Assembly (NCBI GenBank): GCA_009767595.1 | Contig: VSDK01001740.1 | Location: 908,376-972,375 of the forward strand | Direction of reading: 5' to 3' | DNA: 64,000 bases | From: Symbiodinium kawagutii | Lineage: Eukaryota; Sar; Dinophyceae; Suessiales; Symbiodiniaceae | Shown: positions 31,832 through 43,300 of the stretch, one piece after another | Position numbering within the stretch: position 1 is the first letter of the stretch | Layout: the number at the start of each line of letters is the position of its first letter | Notes under the pieces: model-generated | Told to the model about the DNA's origin: nothing | Databases searched by the model: none | What the model saw: the letters and a program-made list of their open reading frames with translations, nothing else | Translations under genes and position numbers: made by a program

Positions 31832-32106
31832 GTTTCTACGTGAAATGCGTTGGTGGTTTTGAGTGTTGGGATTTTGTGTGGACATGGCCAATAGTTAGAT
31901 CGAATGTTCGTATGTTTTATATCCCCTTGATGATTTGTTCATTGTGTAGACAGGAGCCCAAATATGAACCCCTAAAGGGTCTGGGAACCAGCATGCATTA
32001 TCAAAAGAATGGAGAAACAACTGTTGATCATTGTTCATCCAGTATTGTATAATTTGGCAAAGTAGTGAATAGAATTAATGTATTGACCAACATTGGCTCT
32101 AGTGTT

Positions 32107-32290
32107 TTCAAGCTCCCTAGCCTCTGGAGTGCCAGCTGTCAACTTCGAGGCAGAAGAATCTCAAGATGTGCCAGGAGCCAGTCGCGACATGTCTCCGTTG
32201 TGAAATGTTTGGGGTCCTCCATGCGAGGCGCCACCCATGGTGGACTCCAATTTTGGGGCCCATTTAAACAGAAAGGGAGGTAAACTATTG
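32107..32290 (+). CDS. Possible exon island
   Basis: A GC-rich island open in three frames after GTGCCAG, for example VNFEAEESQDVPGASRDM or STSRQKNLKMCQEPVATCLR. Frame not decided. Confidence 0.3.
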
Positions 32291-32479
32291 GCTTCACAAT
32301 GATGAGCTGGTGAGTGATGCAATTTCTTTTTCGGATCCGCAGCTGCAATGCATTGCATTCATTCTGTGCTCGATGCTGTTTGGTAAATGAGCGCTATCGT
32401 GGCATCTAGTCTGGCTGTTCCTGTGAATTTGCTGATAGCCAAGCCATTCAATCAGCCACTGTCGCCGGTGTTTTCACAG

Positions 32480-32609
32480 GACAGCTGCTCGAAGTATCGA
32501 AAGGCCTGCGAGGACATCTATGCCAAGTGTCACCAGGACTGCTTGGGGCAACACAAAGTTTGCACCCTCAGAGTCGGATGCAAGCCAAGAGCCATCACAC
32601 CGGGACGAG
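32480..32609 (+). CDS. Chain D exon 1, cysteine-rich
   Basis: Acceptor TTTTCACAG|G, donor GTGAAC. Reads DSCSKYRKACEDIYAKCHQD then CLGQHKVCTLRVGCKPRAIT. The cysteine spacing suggests disulfides. Confidence 0.78.
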
Positions 32610-33937
32610 GTGAACATCACCGAGTGCCATTTTGTCATCATTTGGTATCACAAAAAGTCAATTCATCATATTTTCCAACAGGTAATTCAAAAGTAACTAA
32701 TTAATCTGCACGTTATGTTTGTCCCTTGCTATGCCAGATTAGCTGAGGGTAATTTGCAGAAGGTTCGTCAACACTCGTTGCACCCGTAACGCACCCCTAA
32801 CTGACAACCTTTCATTGGGAACACATTAGCTTATCGGGTGCGGTATGGTGCGGTGAAGTATTTATGGTCAAGTTCAGTTTGCAGTTGTTGCTAGTCCTTT
32901 TGTTTTTGTTGGCATGTAGCGGTACCATTGTCACCAAAGGGATTATGATCCAAGTTGTCCAGTTGATTCTGAACTAGCGTCACCAACTTGGATGTAGCTG
33001 TTGACGAACTGCCAGGCACCTTTTTGCGACAGGAGACGGTGCAAAGACAACAGGCCAGCGATCAGCCAGTGCCCCAGGATGAGTCAGGGCAAGGTAGAAT
33101 TGTCCTTGACAGCTGCTGTGTGTTGGGATTTCTTGAGTTTTGAGAGATACCTGAGGGGTACCTATAGTAATTAATGAGTTCAACCCGTGGTGTACCTTGC
33201 AGTTTCGTGTTGTTTCTTGAGTTTTTGATTGGGTGACTTCAAAAGGTACATTACCTCGACAACGTGAATCCAAAGGATGCCTGAAGTATTCTTCGGACAT
33301 CTTCGGATGTTTTGAATCGCGAACCAAGTATCATCATGGCAGCAAGCGGCAGAACCTTTCTGATTGGCCGTTGCAACATGACCTCCGAGGCAGCGCAGCT
33401 TAAAGGAATACGAAACCGCATATGCAAAGTGGCGTGAGGATGCTGTTGGGCCCTCAATGCGCTGATCAATGTGCACATGGACATGGGGCCTTCAAGGAGC
33501 GGTTCTTGTTGTGGTTTTAGGTCAGTGCCAATTTTTGAGACTTGCGCGAAACCAGTCCCACTGGCTTACGAACGGGGAGATCATTGGGGAAAACATTGGG
33601 AGATTTGACAACCATCCCACCGTGGTGGCGTTCGGGCAGGGACTTCCACTTGTGTTGGTCACCGGCAGGCCACTATAGGAACGAAGCTGCTGAGTGTTCC
33701 ATTTTTGTTGGGAATTTCCGCATGATGAACGGGGGAAATATAGAAAAACGTTGAGTCCTTGGGACATAATTTATCCTGATCACCAATTATTTGGGGCTAC
33801 AACTTAGTTTGTAGGGCAAACCATGGGAAACCCTGGCAAAAAAAACTTAGTTGACGAAGGTTTTCAAGATTTCATCCCAGGACCCGCTGACAGGTCGCAT
33901 GGCAGCAAGAGCAAGTGCGCAAGTTGCAGGGCCAGAA
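32480..33937 (+). CDS. Short exon chain D starting with a cysteine-rich exon
   Basis: Exons at 32480-32609, 33033-33093 and 33881-33937 join in frame under the AG|G rule. The first carries six cysteines in 32 residues (C-x6-C-x6-C-x3-C-x6-C-x5-C), which suggests an extracellular or lumenal disulfide module. The second and third are polar and low-complexity (QRQQASDQPVPQDE, TGRMAARASAQVAG). Family not recognised. It could belong to the same gene as chain C or be separate. Confidence 0.5.
33033..33093 (+). CDS. Chain D exon 2
   Basis: Acceptor TTGCGACAG|G behind a T-rich tract, donor GTAGAA. Reads ETVQRQQASDQPVPQDESGQ. Confidence 0.68.
33330..33520 (+). CDS. Possible exon island
   Basis: Two coding-like stretches: MAASGRTFLIGRCNMTSEAA at 33336-33435, and after GGCGTGAG a frame MLLGPQCADQCAHGHGAF then KERFLLWF-stop at 33518-33520. 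Phases do not tie in. Confidence 0.3.
33881..33937 (+). CDS. Chain D exon 3
   Basis: Acceptor TTCATCCCAG|G, donor GTGACG. Reads DPLTGRMAARASAQVAGPE. In phase with exon 2 when the shared G is counted once. Confidence 0.55.
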
Positions 33938-34223
33938 GTGACGCCTGATCCATCCATCCATTGGGTCACGATGGGTAGTTGGCTTGGCCCCTTTGTGAAA
34001 AAAGTTGGGCATTGGCAGGGTGCTATTCCAAGTTCGCAGCCGATCAAGAAGTTGTGCATCAGGCAATCAGGTCTTGAAAAAGGGTAAACCCCTTCAGTGC
34101 ACACTTTTTTTGGGGGAAGAAAGGGGAACTTCTAAATCTCAAAGTCTCCCAATGCTGGAGATTGCTCGGCAATGTTTGCCCAGATAGGACAGAACCGCCA
34201 GTGGAACACTTGTGACGGAACCC

Positions 34224-34250
34224 TGCCTGCGCCTCAAAAAGGGGCGCAGG
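34224..34250. repeat. GC-rich hairpin
   Basis: CCTGCGCC and GGCGCAGG form an 8-bp perfect stem with a short A-rich loop. Confidence 0.7.
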
Positions 34251-34364
34251 TCAGAGTTCCTGATGCACAACCATGCACAACCATGCAACGTGCATGTACC
34301 ATTTTCACCTGGTGAAGTGCATCTTTCCACATAATTTTCCTTCTGTTGAGTTATAATAGTAGCA

Positions 34365-35200
34365 TCAACTCACACATTTCGGTGTGGTTGGTGCACAGTT
34401 TCTATGAACACTGAGCAGCAGCATGTGTGCTGGACAAACAGTCACCGCAACAATGCATATTGATGGCCGGCTTCGCCAGAAAGTGTTAGGAAATGTGGGA
34501 TTCTGTGTGAGAATGTGAGATGTTAAGCTTCCGGAAAGGACACTCAGGCTTGTCCACATTTCAAGTTCCACTCGGTTTTCCGTTGCGCCAATGTGCCTAC
34601 GCAAAGCTGCTGAAAGCTTCAAGACTCTCTGCAAAAGCTCCGCACTACTGGGCTTTGCATTCCACCATGTTTCGCCCAACAGGTTTATGCACCTGGGAAA
34701 GGCATTCATGGTAAAATCCATAAGTGGCACTAGTTCAGTTCTTCATCCATCAGGTGAAAGCTCAAACTCTTCCCATCATGTGTACTTCATCATCGATTCA
34801 TGGGTTCTTCATCCTTCATTGATTCTGCGTGGGGCCTTTGTGCTTGACTCTGGTTGCATCAACAGCTTTGCCCATGATGAACTTGGGTTGTGTGCTCCAG
34901 ATTTGATTGGCTTCTTGGGGGTACAAGTCATGCCGAATCAGATCGCATCTTCAGCTTGAAGTTGCTGCAGCTGCCAAATTATCTAGGGTACTCGTTGGAT
35001 GTAGTTGGGTAGTTGTGCACCGTTCCAAGACACAGGTTTCATCCCCTAGATCTCTTGAGTCGTACCTGCCCTTTCTGTTGGATTCTATTGGTCACACTTT
35101 CAATTAAGTCTTTATTCTTCTAGGCATTCATTCCCTATGCTTCCAGTTACCATTAGACTAGGTAACCCGCTGGTTTCTACCATCATCCATTGTTGTTGGG
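34365..35200. other. Non-assigned region with long open frames
   Basis: Open frames of over 120 codons overlap on both strands (34365-34730 minus, 34591-34959 plus). I cannot support either as a gene; nothing is recognised. Confidence 0.35.
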
Positions 35201-35485
35201 GTGAACCGGAAGTGTAGGGTTATTCCCAAGTCCTATACACAAATCAAGTTGTTTGTTTGTGACAGCTCAACTCATGGGCAGGCGCGCCAGACCCGGTTCC
35301 AGAGGCCTGGGATTGCCTGGGACAACCCTCACCGTGCAGAATGGCACATAGGTTTGTTGATCCACATGTTTGTCAATCTAATCTTACGCGCAGACGCCGT
35401 GGTTTGCCCGGAGGGCACACCACGGCTGTTCCTATCAATTGAACATTGCTCGAAGAATCAGTGAGAAACACTGGCTATACGCAGT

Positions 35486-35603
35486 GATTTAGGGTTTAGG
35501 GTTTTAGGGTTTTAGGGTTTAGGTTTTAGGGTTTAGGGTTTTAGGGTTTTAGGGTTTAGGGTTTAGGGTTTTTGCGTTTTAGGGTTTAGGGCTTAGGGCT
35601 TCT
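35486..35603 (+). repeat. TTTAGGG telomere-like tract
   Basis: About 15 units of TTTAGGG/TTTTAGGG with drift to TTAGGGC at the right end. TTTAGGG is the plant-type telomere unit, also reported for dinoflagellates. Here it is internal, flanked on both sides by ordinary sequence. Confidence 0.92.
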
Positions 35604-35660
35604 TGATTCTCAGAGTTTCAAAACAACGGGCCTGCGCAGGGTTTTGCACAGTTGACAAGA

Positions 35661-35870
35661 CTAACTTCTGGGCAGGTCTTGTGTATCCGGGCAAACCATG
35701 GAGTCTTGCCGTAATCTTATATAAGTCAGCTTAGGGACTTTGTGTTTCATAGCTTTTTCTTTAACATAGTGATTGAGAATCGTAAGGCAATTGTGAAGAC
35801 ACTCTTTGAAGGCTTCAGGATCTTGTGGCTTCGTTGGGAAGTGCAGGTGGTCACGGCCAAAATATTCCAA
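35661..35870 (-). CDS. Possible minus-strand coding remnant
   Basis: A 69-codon open frame, MEYFGRDHLHFPTKPQDPEA, FKECLHNCLTILNHYVKEKA and MKHKVPKLTYIRLRQDSMVC. Its amino-acid mix looks protein-like. It lies just after the telomere-like tract and opposite to all other genes. It may be a transposon or pseudogene piece. Confidence 0.3.
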   Translation of the reverse strand: MEYFGRDHLHFPTKPQDPEAFKECLHNCLTILNHYVKEKAMKHKVPKLTYIRLRQDSMVCPDTQDLPRS

Positions 35871-35899
35871 AATCTTCTCCTCCCCGAATTGATGGATCC

Positions 35900-37300
35900 C
35901 TTCTTTTTATCAGACTCTTGAAAAAGATGTTTTGGGGATCAAGAGAAACGGTAAAGAAAAACAGAAAGAGAAATGGAAGGGAAAGATGAAAACTTTACTA
36001 CTTATCTTCACTTGCCCTCATGATGATAATTACCCCGATGCTTTTTTCAAACTTTGTGAAGCGATCCTAAGAGGAGTCCCACTTATCCCAGGTTGATGGC
36101 TCACGCCGCCATAGAGAGGTGCGACACATGGGTGGTCCAGCCGCCGTGGATGCACCCTTTGCGAAGTCTAAATACTTAGTCAATCAGACACTGGGCCCGT
36201 GACATCATGGTCCCAGTGCCAGCTGTTTGATTAGCCAGCCGGGCATGCCTTATCACAGTTTTATGATACAGTCCCCTGCGAATGTTCGATGTGTCTAGTA
36301 ACCTATACAGGCGGTTGTTCACCATTTACAATCGCTCAAGACGTGTTGATATGCCATCAGGGAAACTTTGGGTTGAAAAGATGGATGCAGTTGCTGCCCA
36401 TCAGTTCTTGTCCTTCTGTACTACTGACCAGCTATCGCATGCCGGGGGTCATTGTCTGAAGCATTCAGAGGCTTGCGATGTCCACAGGCCAACCAGGCGC
36501 TGATTAGGACGATCAGCAGAATTCAACTCCACTTGAAAAGTGCGTAAAAGTGCTTAAGCATCATTGCATAGTCATTCTACTAATCAATAATCATTGGCCA
36601 TTCATACATCATTCCCCTAACCATATGATGGCTAGTCAATAGCAACCATCATTCGGCCATCATTGGCCAGCCGTCCTCCACTAGTCACCAGCCGCCACTC
36701 AGCAAAACTGGCTTCCGCAACGTTTTTGGCTCAGCGAAGCTTCGCCGCTGTGATGCTGCCAACGAAGCCCCAACCACAAGGAGGACAGGTCCCCAATGGC
36801 CGGCCCTAACCCCCCTGGTGGTTGACATCATTAGCAAATGCATAGGGGCCACTCAAGGTTTCTGGTGTTTTCCATCTACCAGTATTAGGGCCTTGAGATT
36901 GGGCAATGAAGCCACTCAGGTTCTCAACACTTCACCTTCGGTCCTTGGAGAGTTAAGTCTGACCGAATTGATTCTGCCGACCTAATTTCCAGAGAACATT
37001 TCTATATCAAACCTACCAACACCATCCAGCACCTACCGCATGCATTGCGCCGGCGACAGCCACCCCATCAGGAGAGGGCCGTGAAAAGGCCGGCACTGTC
37101 CACCAGCGCACCTGTACAGTTGGGAGCCCAGTGGTCAAGCTGGTTCCATGGGATTGGTGAGAAAATCTCCGTTGGAAACCCTTACATTTGGTGAAAACTA
37201 TGGGTTTCCCCCTGAGTTCTATGTGATTGTATGGATTTTCCGCGTTTCCCCTGAGTTCTTCGACTTCAGGGCCTATCTGATACTTGGGCGTTGCCATGGA
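35900..37300. other. Region before the SLC44 gene
   Basis: Mostly AT-rich. An open frame at 36282-36503 and a GC-rich island at 37020-37140 (RRRQPPHQERAVKRPALSTS in one frame) may be 5' exons of the transporter gene, but I cannot link them. Confidence 0.3.
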
Positions 37301-37317
37301 GGCGATTTCTTGCTGAG

Positions 37318-37393
37318 GATTTGCCTTGCGTGCTGCTATTCCTGGGTCATGTGGGCTTCTTTTGGTACTTGGCCGCGCAAAGCCTGCAGCAAG
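37318..37393 (+). CDS. SLC44 exon, first transmembrane helix
   Basis: Acceptor TTGCTGAG|G, GC donor after CAAG. Reads [20 protein letters not shown] then QSLQQ. Corresponds to the N-terminal D-x-x-x-L-L-F helix of the family. In phase with the next exon. Confidence 0.78.
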
Positions 37394-40300
37394 GCGGGAC
37401 CCGATGGCAGTTGATCAAATGGAGATCCATATGAGTGAACCCCTATGAGTTGATGTTTGATCACCAGCTATTTCAGGTCAACAAGGTGGTGATTTATTGC
37501 TATGAATCTGACATTATCAACAAGAGCACAACCAAAACAAAAAGATGACTCCGAATTAGCTGGTGCCAGATCAAATATTGGGAGGGCTTATCGTACAGGA
37601 CTTCGATTCTGGCATCCCCCAGTTGCTAGAAGGACAGGTTGAGAAGACAAACCACAATATTCCTGGGCTGTGCCCAGTGTTTTTGTGCTGTCCAAATTCC
37701 AAGTTGAATGGAGATCCAGACTGATGATGCCCTCCGGGTTCCCACAGCAGTGATAGCCTGCTGGTAACATCAGGCGATGTGCAGCGGCTGTATTTGCCCC
37801 GTGACTTCCGTGGTGATTTCTGTGGAAGTGCAGGCCTGGCCCGGAAATTCTGCCAGATCATCATGACTGGCGGTGGTTTTGAACAATTCTTTGATTTTCG
37901 CCAGTTGGTTGGTTGGTTGGTTGGTTGGTTGGTTGGTTGGTTGGTTGGTTGGTTGGTTGGTTGGTTGGTTGGTTGGTTGGTTGACTCATGTTTTACATAG
38001 GGGCTGAAGCCACCAACCAATGATCATCATGCCATGTGGTTGGTAGAGGTTCACTATTGAGCTGGCAGAAAATAGTACACCTCCAATATAGATGGCAAAT
38101 AGTGTACCTTTGGTCATAGCAGTTGAAATCCTAGTAGATCTAGTAGCTAATCCCATTGAATTGGACGGAATAATATACAATTACATATTATGATGCAAGA
38201 AACTACGTCCAAATTTGATATCCAATTAGGACCTGCTGTTGGTTGATGCTTGCCATGCCCCACTGGTGCGTGTTGTTCAGTGCTAGTGGTTGGGTGATCC
38301 TCATTTTGTCCGAGAGCCAGCATAAGTAATAAGCACCTTGGGACTTCGACTGTGATCCTGATTGATCATTGTTCATCAGTAGGGCTTTTGCTAATTGATC
38401 CGGTTGCTACGGCTCCGGGTCAAGAATGCAAGATGCATTTTTTGGTACATGTATATGTCCTTGTGTAGATGTATACCATCCTGTAGTTCTTTATCAGAAA
38501 ACCAACCAGTAGGAAAGGCCATGGGAGGGACAACTCGAAGACTGCTTTTGAATGGCTTGTGCCTCTGCAGGACAAGTGGACATGATATCTTATCCCAACT
38601 TGGCCTTCGCAATGAACGCCGAGGAAGCTTGGTTGGCCACAGTGCCGCGCAACTTTGTGTACAGTTACGTTTGAAGCAATAAAAGCTAAACCTATGCATC
38701 GATTGTGGTTTCTTTCCACCAGCATCAAAACAAAAGTCATTGATAGCGAATCCTTATGAATCCTCTCAAAATTGGAGGGTTCATGTGATGTTTTGTTTCC
38801 TTCGCCTAGCAGTGAACTACGAGACCATTCTCATCCTGTTTGCTGAGGAAGCCTTGGACAAGCTCGCTTTGCAGGCCTGGTTTTTCCACATTTTCCCGTG
38901 GCTCTGATTCCTTTATTTGATGCTGCGAATGAGATTTTTTATTCTTATTGGATTGGCTGCCGTAGGGTGTTGCCATCAGTGTGGTTGTGAGGCCCTGTGC
39001 TCTGATCCAGCCGTGTCGCAACTAACAGACGCAGAAAAGGTCTCTTGCACAACATCAGGCCGCTAGCAGTGGCTGGGTTTGTTGCTGTTGCTACGTGCTG
39101 GGTAACAACTCTCCAGTGTTGCAATCACAAGCAATGCGCAAATTCCGAACTCAAACATAGGGGCATTGTTTGTAATTGCAACCGTGGAGAGTGGTGATTA
39201 CAATTTTGTGCTTTAAGGGGCTTTTGTCATAAATCGCTTTCTGATGCTTTCTGTAGAAACTTGTGATCAGCGCCCAAAACCCATCCCAGCACTGCCGGAG
39301 GTACCATGAGCGAGGTGAGCAACGTAGTCAGCCAGTTGCAACAGAGTATCACCGAAGCCCGGCAGCAAGGGGCTTGCGCATGCTTGCGCGTTGTCCACCC
39401 AAGGGTTTGGTTGTCGTCCAATGGGGTGAGCCAAATGAGTTGCATATGATATCGTTTGGACTGATACATGAGGTAGCGGTCACCTGAAAGACATGATCTA
39501 CAAGGACAAGCACGTATTTGATCTAAATTTCGCACCATGTAGAGCATGCATTTTCAGGGATAAGGCGATTACTGGGGTGAGATCGTTTGCAAATAGTTCA
39601 GCTCAATGACACGATCAGGTGACATCTTTGGCGATTGTGGGGCTGGTGATGTAAGGTACACTCGTAGGTTTGACACGGCGCACGAAAGTCACTCAAGCAG
39701 GTGTATGAGACCGCATGATCAAAGACACGATTTGGCGGACAAAATCCATCAACTGAAAAATCAAAATCATCAAATGAATGGCAGTTGCTTCAACAATTGC
39801 TTATCAAACATTGCTTCAACACGTGTTGATTCAACAGTTGCTCATTCAACATATTCAACCGTTGCTCAGTCATTATCCAACCAGTGCTCCAACTATTGAT
39901 CATCCATTGTTCAACCAGTATCCAACCAGTGCTCCAACCATTATCCAACCGTTGTTCAGCTGTTGCTCTAACCGTTGCTCCAACCATGGTTCAACCGTTG
40001 CTCCTTCAACCATTGCTTCAACATGTTGCGGGGTTGACCCGGGCCGAGGATCCAGCGGCTGCACTTCAATTGCTTGGGAGCTTTTCCCCGACCAATGCCA
40101 CCTGGCGGCCTAGGGCAGTGGCTATCATGGCCGTCATGGCTTCAGGGCATATTGATGCTATTGGCTTATAGACTTTCTTTTAGACTTACAGATGCTCTAA
40201 ATCATGATGTGTGGTTCTGTAAGGTTTGTGGAACCTTCAGCCTGCTCTTTTTTCCCCGGTCTGGTTGGGTGCTGTAAGCACAAATGTTCAAAATACCGGT

Positions 40301-43300
40301 CGGTAGCGCGTGGAGAGCGGCATTGAGAATTTCAGCTCAGGTACCTTGAAGCATCGCTTTTTCGAGACAGTCATGATTCCTACACCCATGTCGTTACTTT
40401 GTCAATACTCTCACTGTCTTGTCGTTTTGCGTGCCACCCATCAGCAGCTGCTTCATGAGCAGGAAGCAGGCTGTGGCCATCACAATGAGGTAGCTATGGG
40501 TAGCTTCTAACCAAAAGCGTCCAAATGCTAGCATAGCTTAATGATGGTCAATTAAATGAATGGTTACTGGCTAATGGTTAAACCATGTTAAGCCATCCTG
40601 GTTAGCATGGGAACTGGTTGATCCCGGGTGGATTGAGCTGCCCAGGCAATGTCCGAAGCTGAAAAGTACTTTACGCCAGCGGCTGGGCGAGATACATGGA
40701 ACGCTTGTTGTGGCGGCCAGGGGCAGTGGCCTTGCCATTCCAAGCTGTAGGCGTGCGATGACGTACCATGAATTACCATGGCTGCTTGAGGATAAGAGTC
40801 ATGCGGAGATTCCATGGAATTCCCATGACATTTGTGTATCTTCGCATGGTTTTCCATCGGATGATGGCACCTGGAGCCAGACATGTGCCTAGGTTTGTAC
40901 CAGTTCTTGCTCTCTCTCCGCGACACTGGGCACTAAGTTTATGGATGTGCTTTCTGGTGGCTGCATTTGGGATTGGAACCGTACAGGCATAGAAGGTTTG
41001 TAGAAGCAAATCCATGGCATTTTTCCAGAACTACGATGTTTTGCGAGGTTGCTGATTCCACCTCGCTTGATATTCTCCAAATTTGTATCTACACGGGGCG
41101 ATATAGGTTGTTAGACCAAACCGTTTGGCTTCCGCAACTCTGATAACTTGTTTGAGGTTCGGTCCTTCTCATGTTTCTGGCTACATCTGGAAATATTTGT
41201 TTGATTTTGGTTTGAGTACAAACCAGTATAGTCATACAGAAAAAACATGTTTATATTTATTTACATGTATGTAGTTGGTTGGTTCTCTATTCTGGTCGGG
41301 GCATCCCTGACCTGCCGAGGCCTAGGAAGTACAGTTACAGCCCACCACCAGATGCCGCTCGGCGGACTTCAGCGACACCACACCACACTTCATTGGGGAA
41401 ATTTGTCTAAAGAAAACTTCGTGCATTCCATGCATATCTGGAGAAACTATTCATGTCTGGAGTTATTGATTAATTAAAGATATTCCCATCATATTTGTCT
41501 CCAGTTCGGATCATTTAATTAGATAGCTCGCATATTATTAGGGAAACTATTCATATCTGGAGAGCTCCCTAAATGATCTGAACTGTTTCCAAATGCTGCA
41601 GACTGGGGCACACAGATATGAAGAGCTTTGCAATATGGAATTGGATGCGGATTTATTTCAAAACACATGAACATTTGTTTGTGTGGGTCCGGGCAGGTGT
41701 GTTCACATAGGTACATGATGGTACATGCATGTATCAAAATTACGCCAGCATAGACCCTGGATAGCAATCTAAAGTCGCATATTTTCTACCGGCGCCTACC
41801 CAATGGTGTTGACTGACACCAGCGCCCGCCCAAACATGTTGACACTAGCGCTCACCCAATCCTGTTGACTCCGGCACGCACCCAATCATGTTGACACTGG
41901 CGCCCACCCAAACATGTTGACACCGGCGCCCACCCAGACATGTTGACGTTTGCGCCCACCCAAACATGTTGACTCTGGTGCCCACCCCAACATGTTGACA
42001 CCCGCACCACCGGCGCCCACCCGAACATGTTGACACCGGCGCCCATCCAATCATGGCACCGGCGCCCACCCAATCATGTTAATAGCCCTGTCTTCCATTT
42101 ATTTTTGAAATCAGAACCCAATAGCCTCGCCCATCTGGCGAAAACCAGTCAACTATGTATGGAGAAACGCATCAGATTTGCTTTCTGTCACTGGTTGATG
42201 TCCGGTGGCCCATCGGTGGCCCATGGATGCAGTCCTACCAGTTGCTGTAGAGTCTACTGAAAGATCATGTGTCGCCACTGGGGAATGACACCCGGAAGGC
42301 AGCACGAAGACATGCAAGCTCCATGTCCAAAGAGCAGTCGCAGTTTGCAAATGTCATCCCCGTTCTTCCAGTTCTGTGTTGCTTCCTGGGGAACGGTATG
42401 ACCGGTACGAATCTGGCTACAACACAGCCATGAACCAATGCCAGTCACAACGCTTCACAACGCTTCCCCATGCTTCACCAGTCATGGCCACCCACCAAGA
42501 AGGGACACCCACCGTCCGGGGCCGTCCCCAAGGCTCCATGGGCTGCGGCTTATGAGCGACTGGCCTCCCAACTGCCCATCCAGCAGTGACTTGGCTTCAG
42601 AAGGGGGCCAGGAAACTTGGCACAAGATTTGACTAGTTATGATGTGCTTATGATGTGTTTATGATGTGTTTATGATGTGTTTATTTGTTTGGTTGGGTGT
42701 CTATTTGTGTCATTTAGATGTGTATTTGTTTCATTATTTCATTGAGTCATTGAGTCATTGAGTATATGTGCTATGTGTGTTTCTTAGTCTCTTGTATTCA
42801 CATGGATTGTTTTCGTGTTTATGTTATATGTGTATATCGTGCTTCTTTGTATATTGTATTCACATGGCCTGTTTCCGTTTGTGTGTTGTATGTATGCGTG
42901 TGCTCTCAAGCTATAGGTTGCAAATTACGATATAGGATGTAATATCTTAGAAATATATGCCCCCCAAATGCCCACTGAAGTTGGGCGATGTTCTAGAAAA
43001 TTCCAACCCAGTTCGGGAAATCATAGCAGGATAAGCTTCAAGCTGTTGGATCACTTGAGATCACTTGGGAGAATCAGTGGGTCCAATAGTCCGCAGCATT
43101 CCTCGCCATGCATTAGCTAATTACTGGTGAAATGCGCAAATATGCTATGGTATGCTGATTTGCTGATTGGTTTTTCGGTTGAATGAAGTACCTTGGTATG
43201 TTAGCCTCTGGTAGATGCTCACCTGGAGTGTCAATGATTATTATCAGATTTTCTGCATGAACCCCTGGGAAAGCTGCTTCCATGGGCGATTCTCAGCAGG

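Noticed and set aside
37571-38020. 149-codon minus frame with PTNQ repeats
   Set aside because: Reads through the (TTGG)n microsatellite and antisense to the SLC44 exon at 37774.
41845-42073. Two 73-74 codon minus frames with periodic VNMFGWAP units
   Set aside because: Periodicity comes from the 26-bp minisatellite; both frames show it, so it is not protein selection.
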